Below, one piece after another: positions 24,985 to 34,424 of a stretch of DNA of 64,000 nucleotides; within the stretch, counting starts at the first letter, position 1, and each line of letters starts with the position of its first letter. Origin of the DNA: Oxytricha trifallax (Eukaryota; Ciliophora; Spirotrichea; Sporadotrichida; Oxytrichidae); NCBI GenBank assembly GCA_000711775.1, contig ARYC01001842.1, forward strand, positions 45,755-109,754, given 5' to 3'. Position numbers and translations under genes: made by a program. The notes under the pieces are model-generated. The model was not told the origin of the DNA. It ran no database searches and saw nothing but the letters and a program-made list of their open reading frames with translations.

Positions 24985-25664
24985 TGCAAAGTATTTTAAG
25001 GTATAAAAAAATTGTTTATGAAAAAATGATATAAAAACTAGATAGCTTTGTACTTGTGGCCAGATATAATTGGATGAGTCGCACATATCATTGTAGTATA
25101 GCTTCATTAAAGACACTGATAAATCTGGATTGTATGACTAACAAGAGAGTGTGAACAAAGATGTAAAATATTTAGCGTTCCAGACAGGACAACAAACTCT
25201 TGAGAACACAATTGCTTGTAATGTTTAACAAGAGAATATTATTTACACAGATAGCTGGGCAAGTTAAATAAATATTGATTGGGATAATTTATATTAGAAC
25301 ACTGAGGCATGTGCACTAATACCAAAATGGAAAATTAAGGACAATAAAGCATTCTAATTTGATTGAAGGATTGTGGGTAGTACTGAAATACCACAAAAGG
25401 TATACTTTTATTTAATTAGCAAAGTTTCAAAATAAATATGACAATATCTATATGAAGCTATATAGAGAAGAAGCTAAGCATAATAAACATATTCATAAGG
25501 CCATTATAAGTATTAATGCAGACATTTATATTATTCATTTAATGAATTTATTTAACGCATAAATTTTTAACATATTCCTTCAAATAACTTGCTTGAGGTA
25601 AAATAGGTTTTTTGAGGTTTGTTCTCCCCGAAACCACTCCAACAGTGGCAAATCCCCCTTGGCT
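24985..25664 (+). pseudogene. ISXO2-like (IS1595/Merlin) DDE transposase, frameshifted
   Basis: Read with TAA/TAG as Gln. The plus strand gives a block with the second catalytic Asp in IIYTDSWAS (Asp codon at about 25250) and, after a one-base frame change near 25350, HSNLIEGLWVVLKYH, the hallmark Asn-x-Ile-Glu-Gly-x-Trp region of ISXO2-like transposases. Upstream, about 25130-25240, sequence such as DKSGLYDQQESVNKDV may be part of the core; the N-terminal zinc-ribbon was not clear. Merlin enzymes are cut-and-paste transposases. The first catalytic Asp was not identified, so the 5' boundary is approximate. Confidence 0.7.
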
Positions 25665-25857
25665 TGATTTTATTATTTTATAGCATATGTGGAAAAAATG
25701 GCTTGTAAGAAAATGCGCTCTGTCTCTTGTGAACCAGTATGAGTTGCACCCCTAATACACTGCAATGAATACTACTTTATGAACCTGTCTCGCAAAAAAT
25801 ATTTACAATATATGATAAACGTGTGAACAATTGTTAACAATACCCTAGCAACTGTTA
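25590..25857 (-). repeat. Right inverted repeat of the Merlin-like element
   Basis: Inverted counterpart of 22760-22990, ending near GTGTGAACAATTGTTAACAA. It is about 35 bp longer owing to extra bases around 25610-25700. Confidence 0.75.
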
Positions 25858-26319
25858 TTTGAAGCTCTTGATTAATAGCAAAATATTTTATTTGATCAGT
25901 AAATTAGGGGTCAAGTAGTGCCTCAATGTTAAATTTATTCTTAATTTCAATAGTCTTATAAAACGTGCGTTAGAGTTGGAAATTAAGATCCTCTTTGTCA
26001 CAATATATTTTGGATAAGTATATTAATGAACCTTAGAATAAGGATTCAGTGGCCAATTGAGGTCCGATTTAATCTATTACAGTACAAGTAAAAGCTTACT
26101 TATATTGTCTGCTTAACGGAGTTAGACGACATCCTTCTGATTAAGATCAGAGTCTTCTGTTGGTCAGAGTTGCTTTAAATTGCCTTGCTGAAGAATTATA
26201 TCATTTCTGATTTCAAGTTACTTCACTTAATCAATTAAGTTGCAATTTAATAATTTATTTTAGCATTCGATGATCCTCACAATTCTGAACAGGAATTTAA
26301 AATAGATAATATAAGTTGA
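25846..26319 (+). CDS. Unrecognised reading frame next to the Merlin-like element
   Basis: The plus strand is open through TAA/TAG from within the inverted repeat to TGA 26317-26319. The segment 26040-26280 is less AT-rich and gives LLQYKQKLTYIVCLTELDD and FDDPHNSEQEFKIDN, plausible protein. The opposite strand also has a 45-codon open stretch here, so strand assignment is not certain. The 5' end is probably an MDS or insertion boundary. Confidence 0.35.
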
Positions 26320-27099
26320 GAACATATATTCTCTTTTTGCCATCATTTATTAAACTAAGGTTAATTCAATTGCAATTTTTAGCAGTTTTTATTCAATTTT
26401 AACTTAAATACTTATATTATGCTTTAAATATTTCTAAAATCTAGCAACTAAGAACCAGTCTCAATAAAATAACAGTAATTAAGACCCTAATAGCTTCTAC
26501 TTTATTAGATCTCTAGTGGCTACAATTAAATCAAATCATTAAGTCTATCTTAATAAATAGATTATCCTGAAGACTTCTGGCTCATTAATATATATAATTA
26601 AAAGAATTACTAAATCTGACTTTAGTATAAGCAATAATAATTAAATTAATGAAATATTTAATGCATGATTGATAGGCTATTTGAATTATTTATATATTTA
26701 AATCGAAATGAAACAGATCAATTCTTTATTACATAAAATCAAATCGATCTCTGACTGATGTAGATCTCTAAAAAATAAGAAAGTTTGCCTATTTCACCCT
26801 CCTCTACGATGATGTAAGCGGAATAGTACGAGGAACAAATTTGATTAAGCAGAGTAGAACTCAACTCCTAAGCGATTACTCGTAGAATTTGCTATTCTCT
26901 TAACAGCAGCAGTCTCAGTTGTTATAATATTAGCAATTTAAAATGGGTACTAGCACTTAAATTATTCACCAGCTAAAATTAGGCTAAGTCATAGTAATAA
27001 AAGCTTGGCTTTTGCTAAATATACTTTTATATAAAGAAGAGAAATTTATTTAATCTCACAAGTAACTGAATTAAAAATATAGCAGATATTTTGCATTTT
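26320..27099. other. AT-rich spacer with short coding-like patch
   Basis: Mostly AT-rich. Around 26780-26900 base composition is higher, but no frame was convincing. Confidence 0.3.
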
Positions 27100-27551
27100 A
27101 AAAGATTAGTGGAGCCCCTGGTGGTTTTAGCATAGGATTGAATACAGTGATAAATAATTCAGCTTTTAGAATATCAAATAACATAAATGTAAATTAATCT
27201 GAGCTCCCTTAAACTACACAGGGCCCTAAAATAGGTTTAAACGATGATTAAATTGATGAAAAAGTTTAGAACTTTGTAGAAGATGGCTTAGTAATAATTT
27301 ATTTAAAATGTAAAAGCTTATTTTTCCTATTTATTTTTAATGAAGAACAGCCAAATGTAATAGCTACTTTATTTAATAAAGAAATTAATTAAGCAATAAC
27401 TTATTAGGCCTACGAGAAAGGAGATGCATGGAACAGCTTAAAATAAATATATACTAAAAATAGAAATATTTTTTAAAAAAGTCCCACTTCTCTATTGCAC
27501 TTAAATCTAAAAGATATAGGTAGTTAGTAAATTTTATTTAAAATTTATTGA
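27100..27551 (+). CDS. Unrecognised gene piece, 150 codons
   Basis: The plus strand is open through several TAA/TAG to TGA 27549-27551, with a balanced composition including Gly, Pro, Asp and Trp. It begins ISGAPGGFSIGLNTVINNSA, then an acidic region (NDDQIDEKVQNFVEDG), a hydrophobic stretch near residue 75, and AITYQAYEKGDAWNSL. No start codon was identified, so it is probably the last MDS or exon of a gene. No family recognised. Confidence 0.6.
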
Positions 27552-27869
27552 TAATAACACCAATATCAGGTAAAAGATATAAAAAAAAAAGAATTTTATA
27601 TGAATTTATAAATAATATATATAGCATAGGTGTAAACAGCATAAAAATCAAGGACTCATATAAAGCTGTCGTCTATTCTGTATTTTCAATGCGCGAAACA
27701 GTCTTAGGCTAAATTTTATTTTATCCTGTAATATGCTTTGTAAATTAATTTAAAGTTTAATTAAGAATTTTTAAGCTTTAAGTATTATTGATAAACCACA
27801 AGAGCAAAATTTTTGACAAAATCGGTAAAATATTTCTAAAATAATTTATATTTAATAAATACTGCATTA

Positions 27870-28800
27870 ATGGCGTCTCACATTTATAATTTAATAAACA
27901 AAAAACAAGTTAAGAAGTAAGATCCAAGCACAAATGGTAGTGGGAGAATCAGTATTCATGATTTTTATTTAAAATCTTTGGCAGCCTCAACATCAACTTG
28001 TGAACCTGAAATCACTATTATCCCCTTCGACATAGCAAGAGTTAGTTAGCAGTTTCAAGGAAAGAGCGCAAACCCTAAATTTAAAGAATAATATTAAAGA
28101 AGGACATATGAGAACCATGAAGACCATCTTTGCTGAGGGAGGTCCAAGAGATCTCTTTAAAGGATTAGCTGCAAGTTTATAAAGCAATTCTTATTTTCAT
28201 GTCTCAAAATTGGATTGTATATTGTATGTACCAGTGGAAAATGTAATTGCTTTTACATCTTTGTTGGTATAATGCGCTATCTCTAGACCCAAGACTTAGT
28301 TTACTCATTACTTGATTCAGATAGGGTTCTTTCGACCACGGACGATATTGTATTCGTAAAATAAGCATACGAATATTGTAAATCGCACACGCAGAGAAGA
28401 TCCCAGGATATTAAATTGACTATTAATCAGGATTTCTTCTCAGCAATCTCAAAGATAGGTGATGAATGTTACAGACAATCATTAATCATAATATTTTAGT
28501 ATTCGTAGTTAAATTATTGATGCTCGCAATCACTTCTCCAATTTCAACCTTGAGAGAGGCTAAGCATTCTAAGTATGGAATGCTTAGCAAGCATTTGTGC
28601 ATCTGAGGATGCAGTCTTCGCTCTTAGCCACTAATGGAAAATGCCCCAATCAATGCTGAAATTAACAGACTTTTGTCTCAGATTTATTGCAGACTACAAA
28701 AACGACTTGGTCTCTCCATTCGCTTCTACTTTCACTTCATCTATTGGCACTATTCATACTTTCAAGAGATTCAAAATTTATAATTAGTAATAGATAAATT
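27870..28800 (+). pseudogene. Mitochondrial carrier (SLC25) family gene, frameshifted
   Basis: ATG 27870 opens MASHIYNLINKKQ. Near residue 45 the carrier signature PFDIARVSQQF appears (P-x-[DE]-x-x-[RK]). After a frame change near 28085 comes IFAEGGPRDLFKGLAASL, the second half of a carrier repeat (EGG...LFKG), and after another near 28180 QFLFSCLKIGLY, like the start of the next helix. Later blocks include AITSPISTLREAKHSKYG (about 28515-28575), a second PxxxxR/K-type motif. Carriers exchange metabolites across the inner mitochondrial membrane; about 300 residues with three repeats is normal. The frame changes at least three times, so this is either a pseudogene or a real MDS with assembly errors. 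Confidence 0.65.
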
Positions 28801-28804
28801 TGTA

Positions 28805-29040
28805 TTAAAATTAATATATTAATAAGTATTCTTACTAATCAGACGCAGGTATAGTCTGTTCATTCACATAAAATGTTAGTTACAAAAAACATATCTATAA
28901 TTTTTTTCAGCGATCCTTCCTGGTAGGACTTGAGATGTCAGCAGACTTGTGCTTCGCAAGGCGACACTGAGAGAAGACCGTAAAGAACAAAAGATTATAA
29001 TGATGAAGATGATGAAGAACTTTTTCTTTTAGATATTCAT
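28805..29040 (+). CDS. MORN-associated family member, two exons
   Basis: The 36-nt intron 28875-28910 (GTTAGTTACAAAAAACATATC...TTTCAG) is nearly identical to that at 2295-2334. Exon 2 encodes SFLVGLEMSADLCF, matching WPYLVGPEVSPDRCF at 3.7 kb, and then, with a one-base shift, an acidic stretch NDEDDEE. It is fused to the end of the carrier region with no clear start. Probably decayed. Confidence 0.45.
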
Positions 29041-29429
29041 TTTTGTTTTTATATATTAAGTATTCTAATTAATGTTAATTTAATTTCTTCAATAATAAAT
29101 TTTTCTGATTATTTTTCATAATCAATTAGAAGGTTTGACTAGAATCCTTATTAAAATTATCAAATTTGATGCCTAAGTTTCATCTAACTCATTCGCTTTT
29201 GTACTAATGTCAATTTAGTAATTGATATGGTTTAAAATGACACTCACATTTTCCAATCTTTCAGTCTTGTTTCAAGCAGGTTTATAAGATCTCTTACTAA
29301 AGACCTTAAACAAGAGTCTAGTGAATTCATCGACTGCCAGAGTATTGCCAATCATCTTATTAAATTCAAGATCTTTTTGAATAATGTGAATTAAAAGTAA
29401 ATTAATTAATCAAAATGAGAATTATAAAA

Positions 29430-29700
29430 ATGTCTGATCAGAAGGTGCCGGTCATTCATTAAAATGTAAGTTTCAAAAAACATGTCTAAAAATTTATATT
29501 TATTTAATTTATTTAATTTTACAGGGTGGCACCGAGATCGATTGAGAAGTGCATGCGAACAAGACTAAGCTGAAAACCAAAAGAAGAGAAAAGAAACTTA
29601 CACTTGGATTGATGGTCGTAAGTATGGGAAGGAGAATGGAAGAATGAAACGCTTTTTTATAGATTATCATTTTTGTTGTTTTAGTCATTATTGTTATAAT
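29430..29700 (+). CDS. MORN-like family member with start codon and intron
   Basis: A second relative 560 bp downstream of the previous one. The sequence before the intron resembles the other copies (GAGHSLK compared with GYLLK). The intron 29466-29524 is 59 nt with GTAAGT...ACAG. Exon 2 in the best frame gives RKETYTWIDGRKYGKENGRM, a MORN-like motif (Tyr-Thr-Trp-x-Asp-Gly-Arg-Lys-Tyr). The frame relation between the ATG at 29430 and exon 2 is unclear. The tail (CTTTTTTATAGATTATCATTTTTG) is shared with copies at 29.0 and 45.1 kb. Confidence 0.45.
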
Positions 29701-29740
29701 TATTAATTCATTTTAATTTACATTTCACTTTATTCAAAAA

Positions 29741-30559
29741 AGTTTTGATTCATTGAGATTGCTTGGAAATACTTTCTTCAAATGTGACTCAAGATGCTAT
29801 ATATTGTCAATTCAAGCAGAGGAATTTTAAATTTCATTGAAAGGCTTACAAAGCCATAGTTATCTGAAATTAGTAATCTCCTGCAATAAAAACGAAATCG
29901 GTTTCAATCAATAGAAGAGGGCTTGGAGTTCCTTATTATCTTGGCAAACTCATTAGCACCATCCAATATTGAAAACTGAAGCTTGTGATATAGACCTTTC
30001 TCGAAATATGGTGGAAGCTTCGTTTACACCTGGGAAATCCCAGCTAAGAGCTATCTTTTAAACTGTAAATCTACGAAAGAAATGGGAATATTGCACCGCT
30101 TTAAAGTATGTCAGCCATTAATTAATATAAAATAAGGACAAATTGACTGATTATTCTTCTGCAAAGCTCGCATAGCAAGTAGATAATATTTGTTAGGATT
30201 GTTAATTTTGGTCGAAAGCCGAACTGTATGATATATTATATCCAGGTAGCAAGATTCGAGGTTCTTAAATCTATTGTAGGAGACAGCAGTCCATTGCCAG
30301 ATTAAAACCCCTAAAGCTTGCCTATATTGTGAGAGACAGGGCATTTCCTCATGTCGATGTTTAATTTAAAAATGGGGTATTGAAAATTTAACCAAATTGT
30401 ATAAAATAATAAATCGAGTTTATCTCAGCCTGTAAAATACTTCTCTAAGGAGGTATTAAATCGTAAATGGTGATAAGATTTTTTTAAAAAGGGTCATCGA
30501 ATGAGCCAATTTCCATGTGCACAAGTGCATCAAAACATGATATCAGTCTGCAAAAATGA
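29741..30559 (+). CDS. Unrecognised gene, about 272 codons open
   Basis: The plus strand is continuously open with TAA/TAG as Gln to TGA 30557-30559. Composition is good (Gly, Asp, Glu, Pro, Trp and Cys all present), unlike chance frames elsewhere. Landmarks: SLRLLGNTFFKCDSRCYILS near the start, TEACDIDLSRNMVEASFTPG in the middle, NICQDCQFWSKAELYDILYP and AYIVRDRAFPHVDV later. The early part faintly recalls the end of a cyclic-nucleotide-binding domain, but I would not assign it. No ATG at the beginning, so the 5' end is elsewhere. The longest intact-looking coding block outside the transposons. Confidence 0.65.
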
Positions 30560-32235
30560 ATATACATTTTAGGTAAATTTTTAAAAGTAAAGTATTTAAT
30601 ACATCAATAAAACTGTTCTCATTTTTTATCTGAATACTTCTTTGTTAAGCAATTATTCATAATCATTCATTAAACTTAAAAACTTTAAATTTTAATATAA
30701 TTAAAATATGCTAACACTATTGAGTAGTTCCAATTCAAGTCTAATTCAAACATCTGTAATTGCGACAGCAGATCTGAGAAAATGAAAGCCCTGACCTACC
30801 TAAATGAATCATTTTGCTGAGCTCAAAGCTCCTGAGCAGGATAAGGACTATATTTTATTTGCCTGGCATAGGGCTGTATCCCATCCTACAATCTCTATTT
30901 ATTGAATCAAGAAACACAGTAACACTACTCCTTGATCAAAATTTATAAGTAAAACAACCATTCGAGTATCTGAAAATCAATTCAATACTACTTCCATTTT
31001 CTAAATCTGCAAATAACTTAATCTTAATTACTTTTGATTACCGAATGCATCGTCCCCGCATTTAAATGTTTTCAAATCTATCAGTCATAGAAGGTATAGC
31101 CATTTCTCTTGGAATATAATTGATTATTTTATATTATCACGAACCTTGTGTAATAGTCTTTTGAGGATTCTTGTTTTCATTATAAATTGATTTATCCATT
31201 ATTCTTATTTGATTAGTAATTGCTGCATTTAAAGAAATAATTAAATTCATCTATAAAGTAATTTTTTGTTAATTAATTTAATTTTTATTTATTTAAAAAG
31301 CACTTCATGTATCTTACATTAATTTTTGCTCTTGGGGTTTTATTAATTTCAAAAAACACTTAATAAGGATTAAATACTATAAGAGATGAAATTATTCCGT
31401 CTCTTTATAAACACAAAAGACATTAATTACGATGATAAATTACTTATTTTTCTGTCATTTTAAAACATTTGATGTTTTAAATTAAATTTTTATCAGTATT
31501 TTATAAGTTTAAATTGAATATTGAGAAGTGATAAACGAAAATGTTGTGAATGTGACTGGGAAATATAAAGACCAGAAAAATTTGGTGGAAAATTTCATCG
31601 CCTCGAGGAAGTTTCCCGACCAGTTATTTATTTTTATGTATAATTTTTATGAATTACACATAAAATTGTTAGTCTAACATTTTTTTATTTCAGTAATTGA
31701 ATGTTATTGGTTAAACATCCTTTAAGGGTTCACATAATAAAGTTTCACTTGTTGTCATAAATTATATTGAAGTGGTTTGATCAAGATAATTTGAATTAGA
31801 ATTCTTATAACAATTGCACAGTCTTATAAGAATAACAATGAATGCAGTGAGGAAAATAGGAAAGTGAAGAGATAAGATATTAATTTTTCTTTTAATAAAA
31901 AAGTTGAAATTGCTAGATTCTCATTGACTTATAAGTTCCAAAAAGTCATTGATAGTTTTTCGATAGCTTAATTATAGAATAAAAGAATTTATAAAGATTA
32001 AACAATTTAAAGTGCAGAAGACTTTCCCAACCCCAAAAAATTCACTAAGCAGCTGAGAGAAATATATACAAATTTCAATTAGAAAAAAAATTGTCTTCCA
32101 TTCAGAGACATTAATAAACTGCCGATGATTTAACAAGCTTAAAAGATTTTGATAATTTTTATATTTAAAATGAAAATATTATTAAAAAAATAAATGAAAT
32201 AAGAATAGTTCTTGTATTATTAAATTAGAAAGTTA
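30560..32235. other. Spacer with a coding-like patch at about 30.8-31.1 kb
   Basis: At 30806 an ATG opens MNHFAELKAPEQDKDYILFA and about 30 protein-like codons until TGA; another frame stays open longer across the same DNA. I cannot decide which is real. The rest is AT-rich, apart from a motif near 31560-31625 (GAGGAAGTTTCCCGACC) that resembles the inner repeat at 19.7/20.1 kb. Confidence 0.3.
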
Positions 32236-32850
32236 TAAGGATAGGGTGACCCACAGGGGCCCGAGGCAGGAGACTTTCTAATAGAGCTTTCTACTACACT
32301 AAGGCCTGCTGAGGGTAGGCAGGGGGTTGCTGGGTTCACCGCATTAGGGGCCAGTCGGCGGGGTTCAATCTGTCAGATCCTAGACTCCTCGAGTCGTCTG
32401 CACGCTAAGGATTTCCCTGCAATGGATGAGCTTCCTGGCATGAGTTCAACTTCCTAGGTAATAGGGAGCAGGATGAAGGTGGTGCTCAACCTTCAAAAGT
32501 GAGACGATGAGAACCATAGAAGCCAACGATAATGATTTTCCTCCCACACCAGGTCGGGTTAATGAGGCTACCACAGCGAAAGGACAGAGACTCCTATCTC
32601 AGAAGCGGTGGAACCTGGTAAGCGTTTTCTCCAGACTCCTCTTTAATTGTTTACAGGAAGCAGATCTCTGCGAGCTCTGCGGGGGATACTCCTAGTCAAT
32701 AGCTAGGCTCTTATCTCGTATGCTTCTTGATACAGGGAGATGTGGAATGGGGAGCGAGGTGGTTTCTTGGAGTTTTTTAGTTCACGACATGCCACGTCAT
32801 TGATTGCCACGTCAACTCACTTCAGATACGTCTACGTCACGACTAAAATT
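32236..32850. other. GC-rich island, about 600 bp, unrecognised
   Basis: Base composition jumps to roughly half G+C between GGGTGACCCACAGGGGCCC (32245) and TGCCACGTCAACTCAC (about 32818) in a region otherwise about three-quarters A+T. Both strands have short open frames only, for example 62 codons from 32507. Near the end, the element TGCCACGTCA occurs twice about 18 bp apart (at about 32789 and 32806). It is not an rRNA or tRNA that I can recognise and has no clear terminal repeats or target duplication. It could be a germline repeat, a SINE-like unit or foreign DNA. Confidence 0.6.
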
Positions 32851-33469
32851 GATGGTTTGATTTTAGTATTAAACAGTGATATGTTAAATTTAATTTGAGA
32901 TTACTCATTATTCATCAGAATAGTTCTTATTGAAATTTAATCTTGTAACATCGTTAAAATATAAATGAATTGGGGTAATTGAAAAATGAGGATGTAGCAG
33001 CAAGTGTAATTAGAATTTATTGTAGCTAATTTAGTACGCTTTAAATCTTAAATTGATCTTTAATAATTTAATTTTGTCTTTTATATTTATTATTTTAATA
33101 TATTAGATTAAAAGATGACTAACTTGAACTTTATAGATGCAAATAAATTTATTTTACTTAAATCTCACATTTAGTATTTATCTTCTGCATAAATGAATAT
33201 CTAAAATGATGAATGGGCTTATTTGAAAACTTTAAGGCAAGATATGTTCTTTACTTCTCAAATAAATCATTACTATTTTAGATGAAGGATCGCAATTTCA
33301 AAATAGAATTTATGTTTTAACTTTATTTGCCCTATCACAGTGATATAAGTTAGCAATCCTTAGAAGATGACTTAAAAGTAATCATCTTAGATTTTATCGT
33401 ACATTTAGATATGTTTTGACCAGTCTAATAACACATAATACATGATTGTTTATACGAAGCACATGAAAG
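32851..33469. other. AT-rich spacer
   Basis: No coding block recognised. Confidence 0.35.
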
Positions 33470-34424
33470 ATAGTCCCACAAGAACTATTTCACAATTAAG
33501 CAATTTATGGGTTTCAAAAGGGTCAGGAATACGGCATTAAGGTTTAAAATGAGGCTAATTTATCTGAAAAAATACTATTAAAAGAAATTAAAATTTAAGT
33601 TTCAATTACTGGAAATATAGGATTAGTTCAATTAAATATCTTGCTAGATACAAGCTAATTATTTTACTAACTGTCTGTTGATAAAACGAAGGAGTTTAAA
33701 AGCAATTACTGCTACATTTATTTATCTCAGGATATCTAAGTGGGAAGCTCTTGAGCGTGATTCAATTTTATGGGGATCATAGCCAATCAACAGAGGACAT
33801 AATACTTATCTGAATATCGGAACCATGATTAAAGTAGCATTCAAATTTGATAAAGGATTCCGGGCTTCTCAAGCTAAAGTGCATTTCATTAGTCAGATCT
33901 CTACAGGAATGCTTACTCAAGTTGCTAAAATTAAGATATGAAGAAGTAGTGTTAGCTTAGAATGAATTTTCAGAAAAGGGTTATGGAGAAGTCATTTATG
34001 CATCTTATTTAATACAGCAAAAACGAAGCAATTAAAAGATTAACAGCGTTTGGGTGGGTGGAAAACTACACAAACTGACATGCTTAGAGAAATTATCATT
34101 TTTGATGTTTTAGAAGACGAAGTCTTACTTTTCTTTGTAAAAGCCGCAAACATCGATTATGTTCCATAGATTACATTGATGGCAAGATGTACTATTCCAC
34201 TACTTTGGCCTAAAAATAGTCTCGCTAGGATGAAAAAGATAGCAGAGAGAAAAGGTTATGCAATTGATGTAAGATATGAGAACATATAGATGGTATTTAA
34301 GAATCCTTGCTTTGTCATTACCAATAACGATTTGCCTTTTGGAGAAATGAGTAAGCTTGATCGAGATGCTTTTTAAACGATAAATCATCTGCTCAATGAC
34401 TATCGTTTATAGAAGTTGATATGA
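33470..34424 (+). CDS. Unrecognised gene with possible NTPase features, several one-base frame changes
   Basis: Protein-like throughout in successive plus-strand frames: EANLSEKILLKEIKIQVSIT (33540-33620), KWEALERDSILWGSQPINRG (from about 33735), RYEEVVLAQNEFSEKGYGEV (33930-34000), VWVGGK (34045-34070), then MLREIIIFDVLEDEVLLFFV (34080-34140), and a long tail with NPCFVITNNDLPFGEMSKL, ending at TGA 34422-34424. Two of the frame changes fall in AAAA runs (about 33921 and 34072), where one base less or more would restore a single frame. A glycine-lysine turn, a hydrophobic strand ending in Asp, and FVITNND recall NTPase/helicase motifs, but the spacing is not diagnostic. Function unassigned. 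Confidence 0.55.

Larger units (their letters stand above)
22755..25860 (+). mobile_element. Merlin/ISXO2-like transposon with about 230-bp inverted repeats
   Basis: The left end (22760-22990) and the right end (25590-25857) are inverted copies, about 70 percent alike by eye. Shared landmarks include TTAACAATTG, TGCGAGA, CATTGCAG, GGTGCAACT, ACAAGAGACAGAG and CCTATTTTA. The interior encodes an ISXO2/IS1595-type transposase near the right end. No clean target duplication was found; 8-9 bp is usual for Merlin. The inverted-repeat tip also occurs as a lone fragment at 59738-59808. The left two-thirds of the interior is not understood. Confidence 0.8.

Noticed and set aside
27993-28187. Minus-strand 64-codon frame
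   Set aside because: It is the shadow of the mitochondrial carrier coding sequence on the plus strand.
30111-30344. Minus-strand 77-codon frame
   Set aside because: Lies opposite the longer, better balanced plus-strand frame 29741-30559.
32380-32700. GC-rich island as a tRNA-derived SINE
   Set aside because: GTTCAATC is only a partial B box and no convincing A box lies at the right distance.
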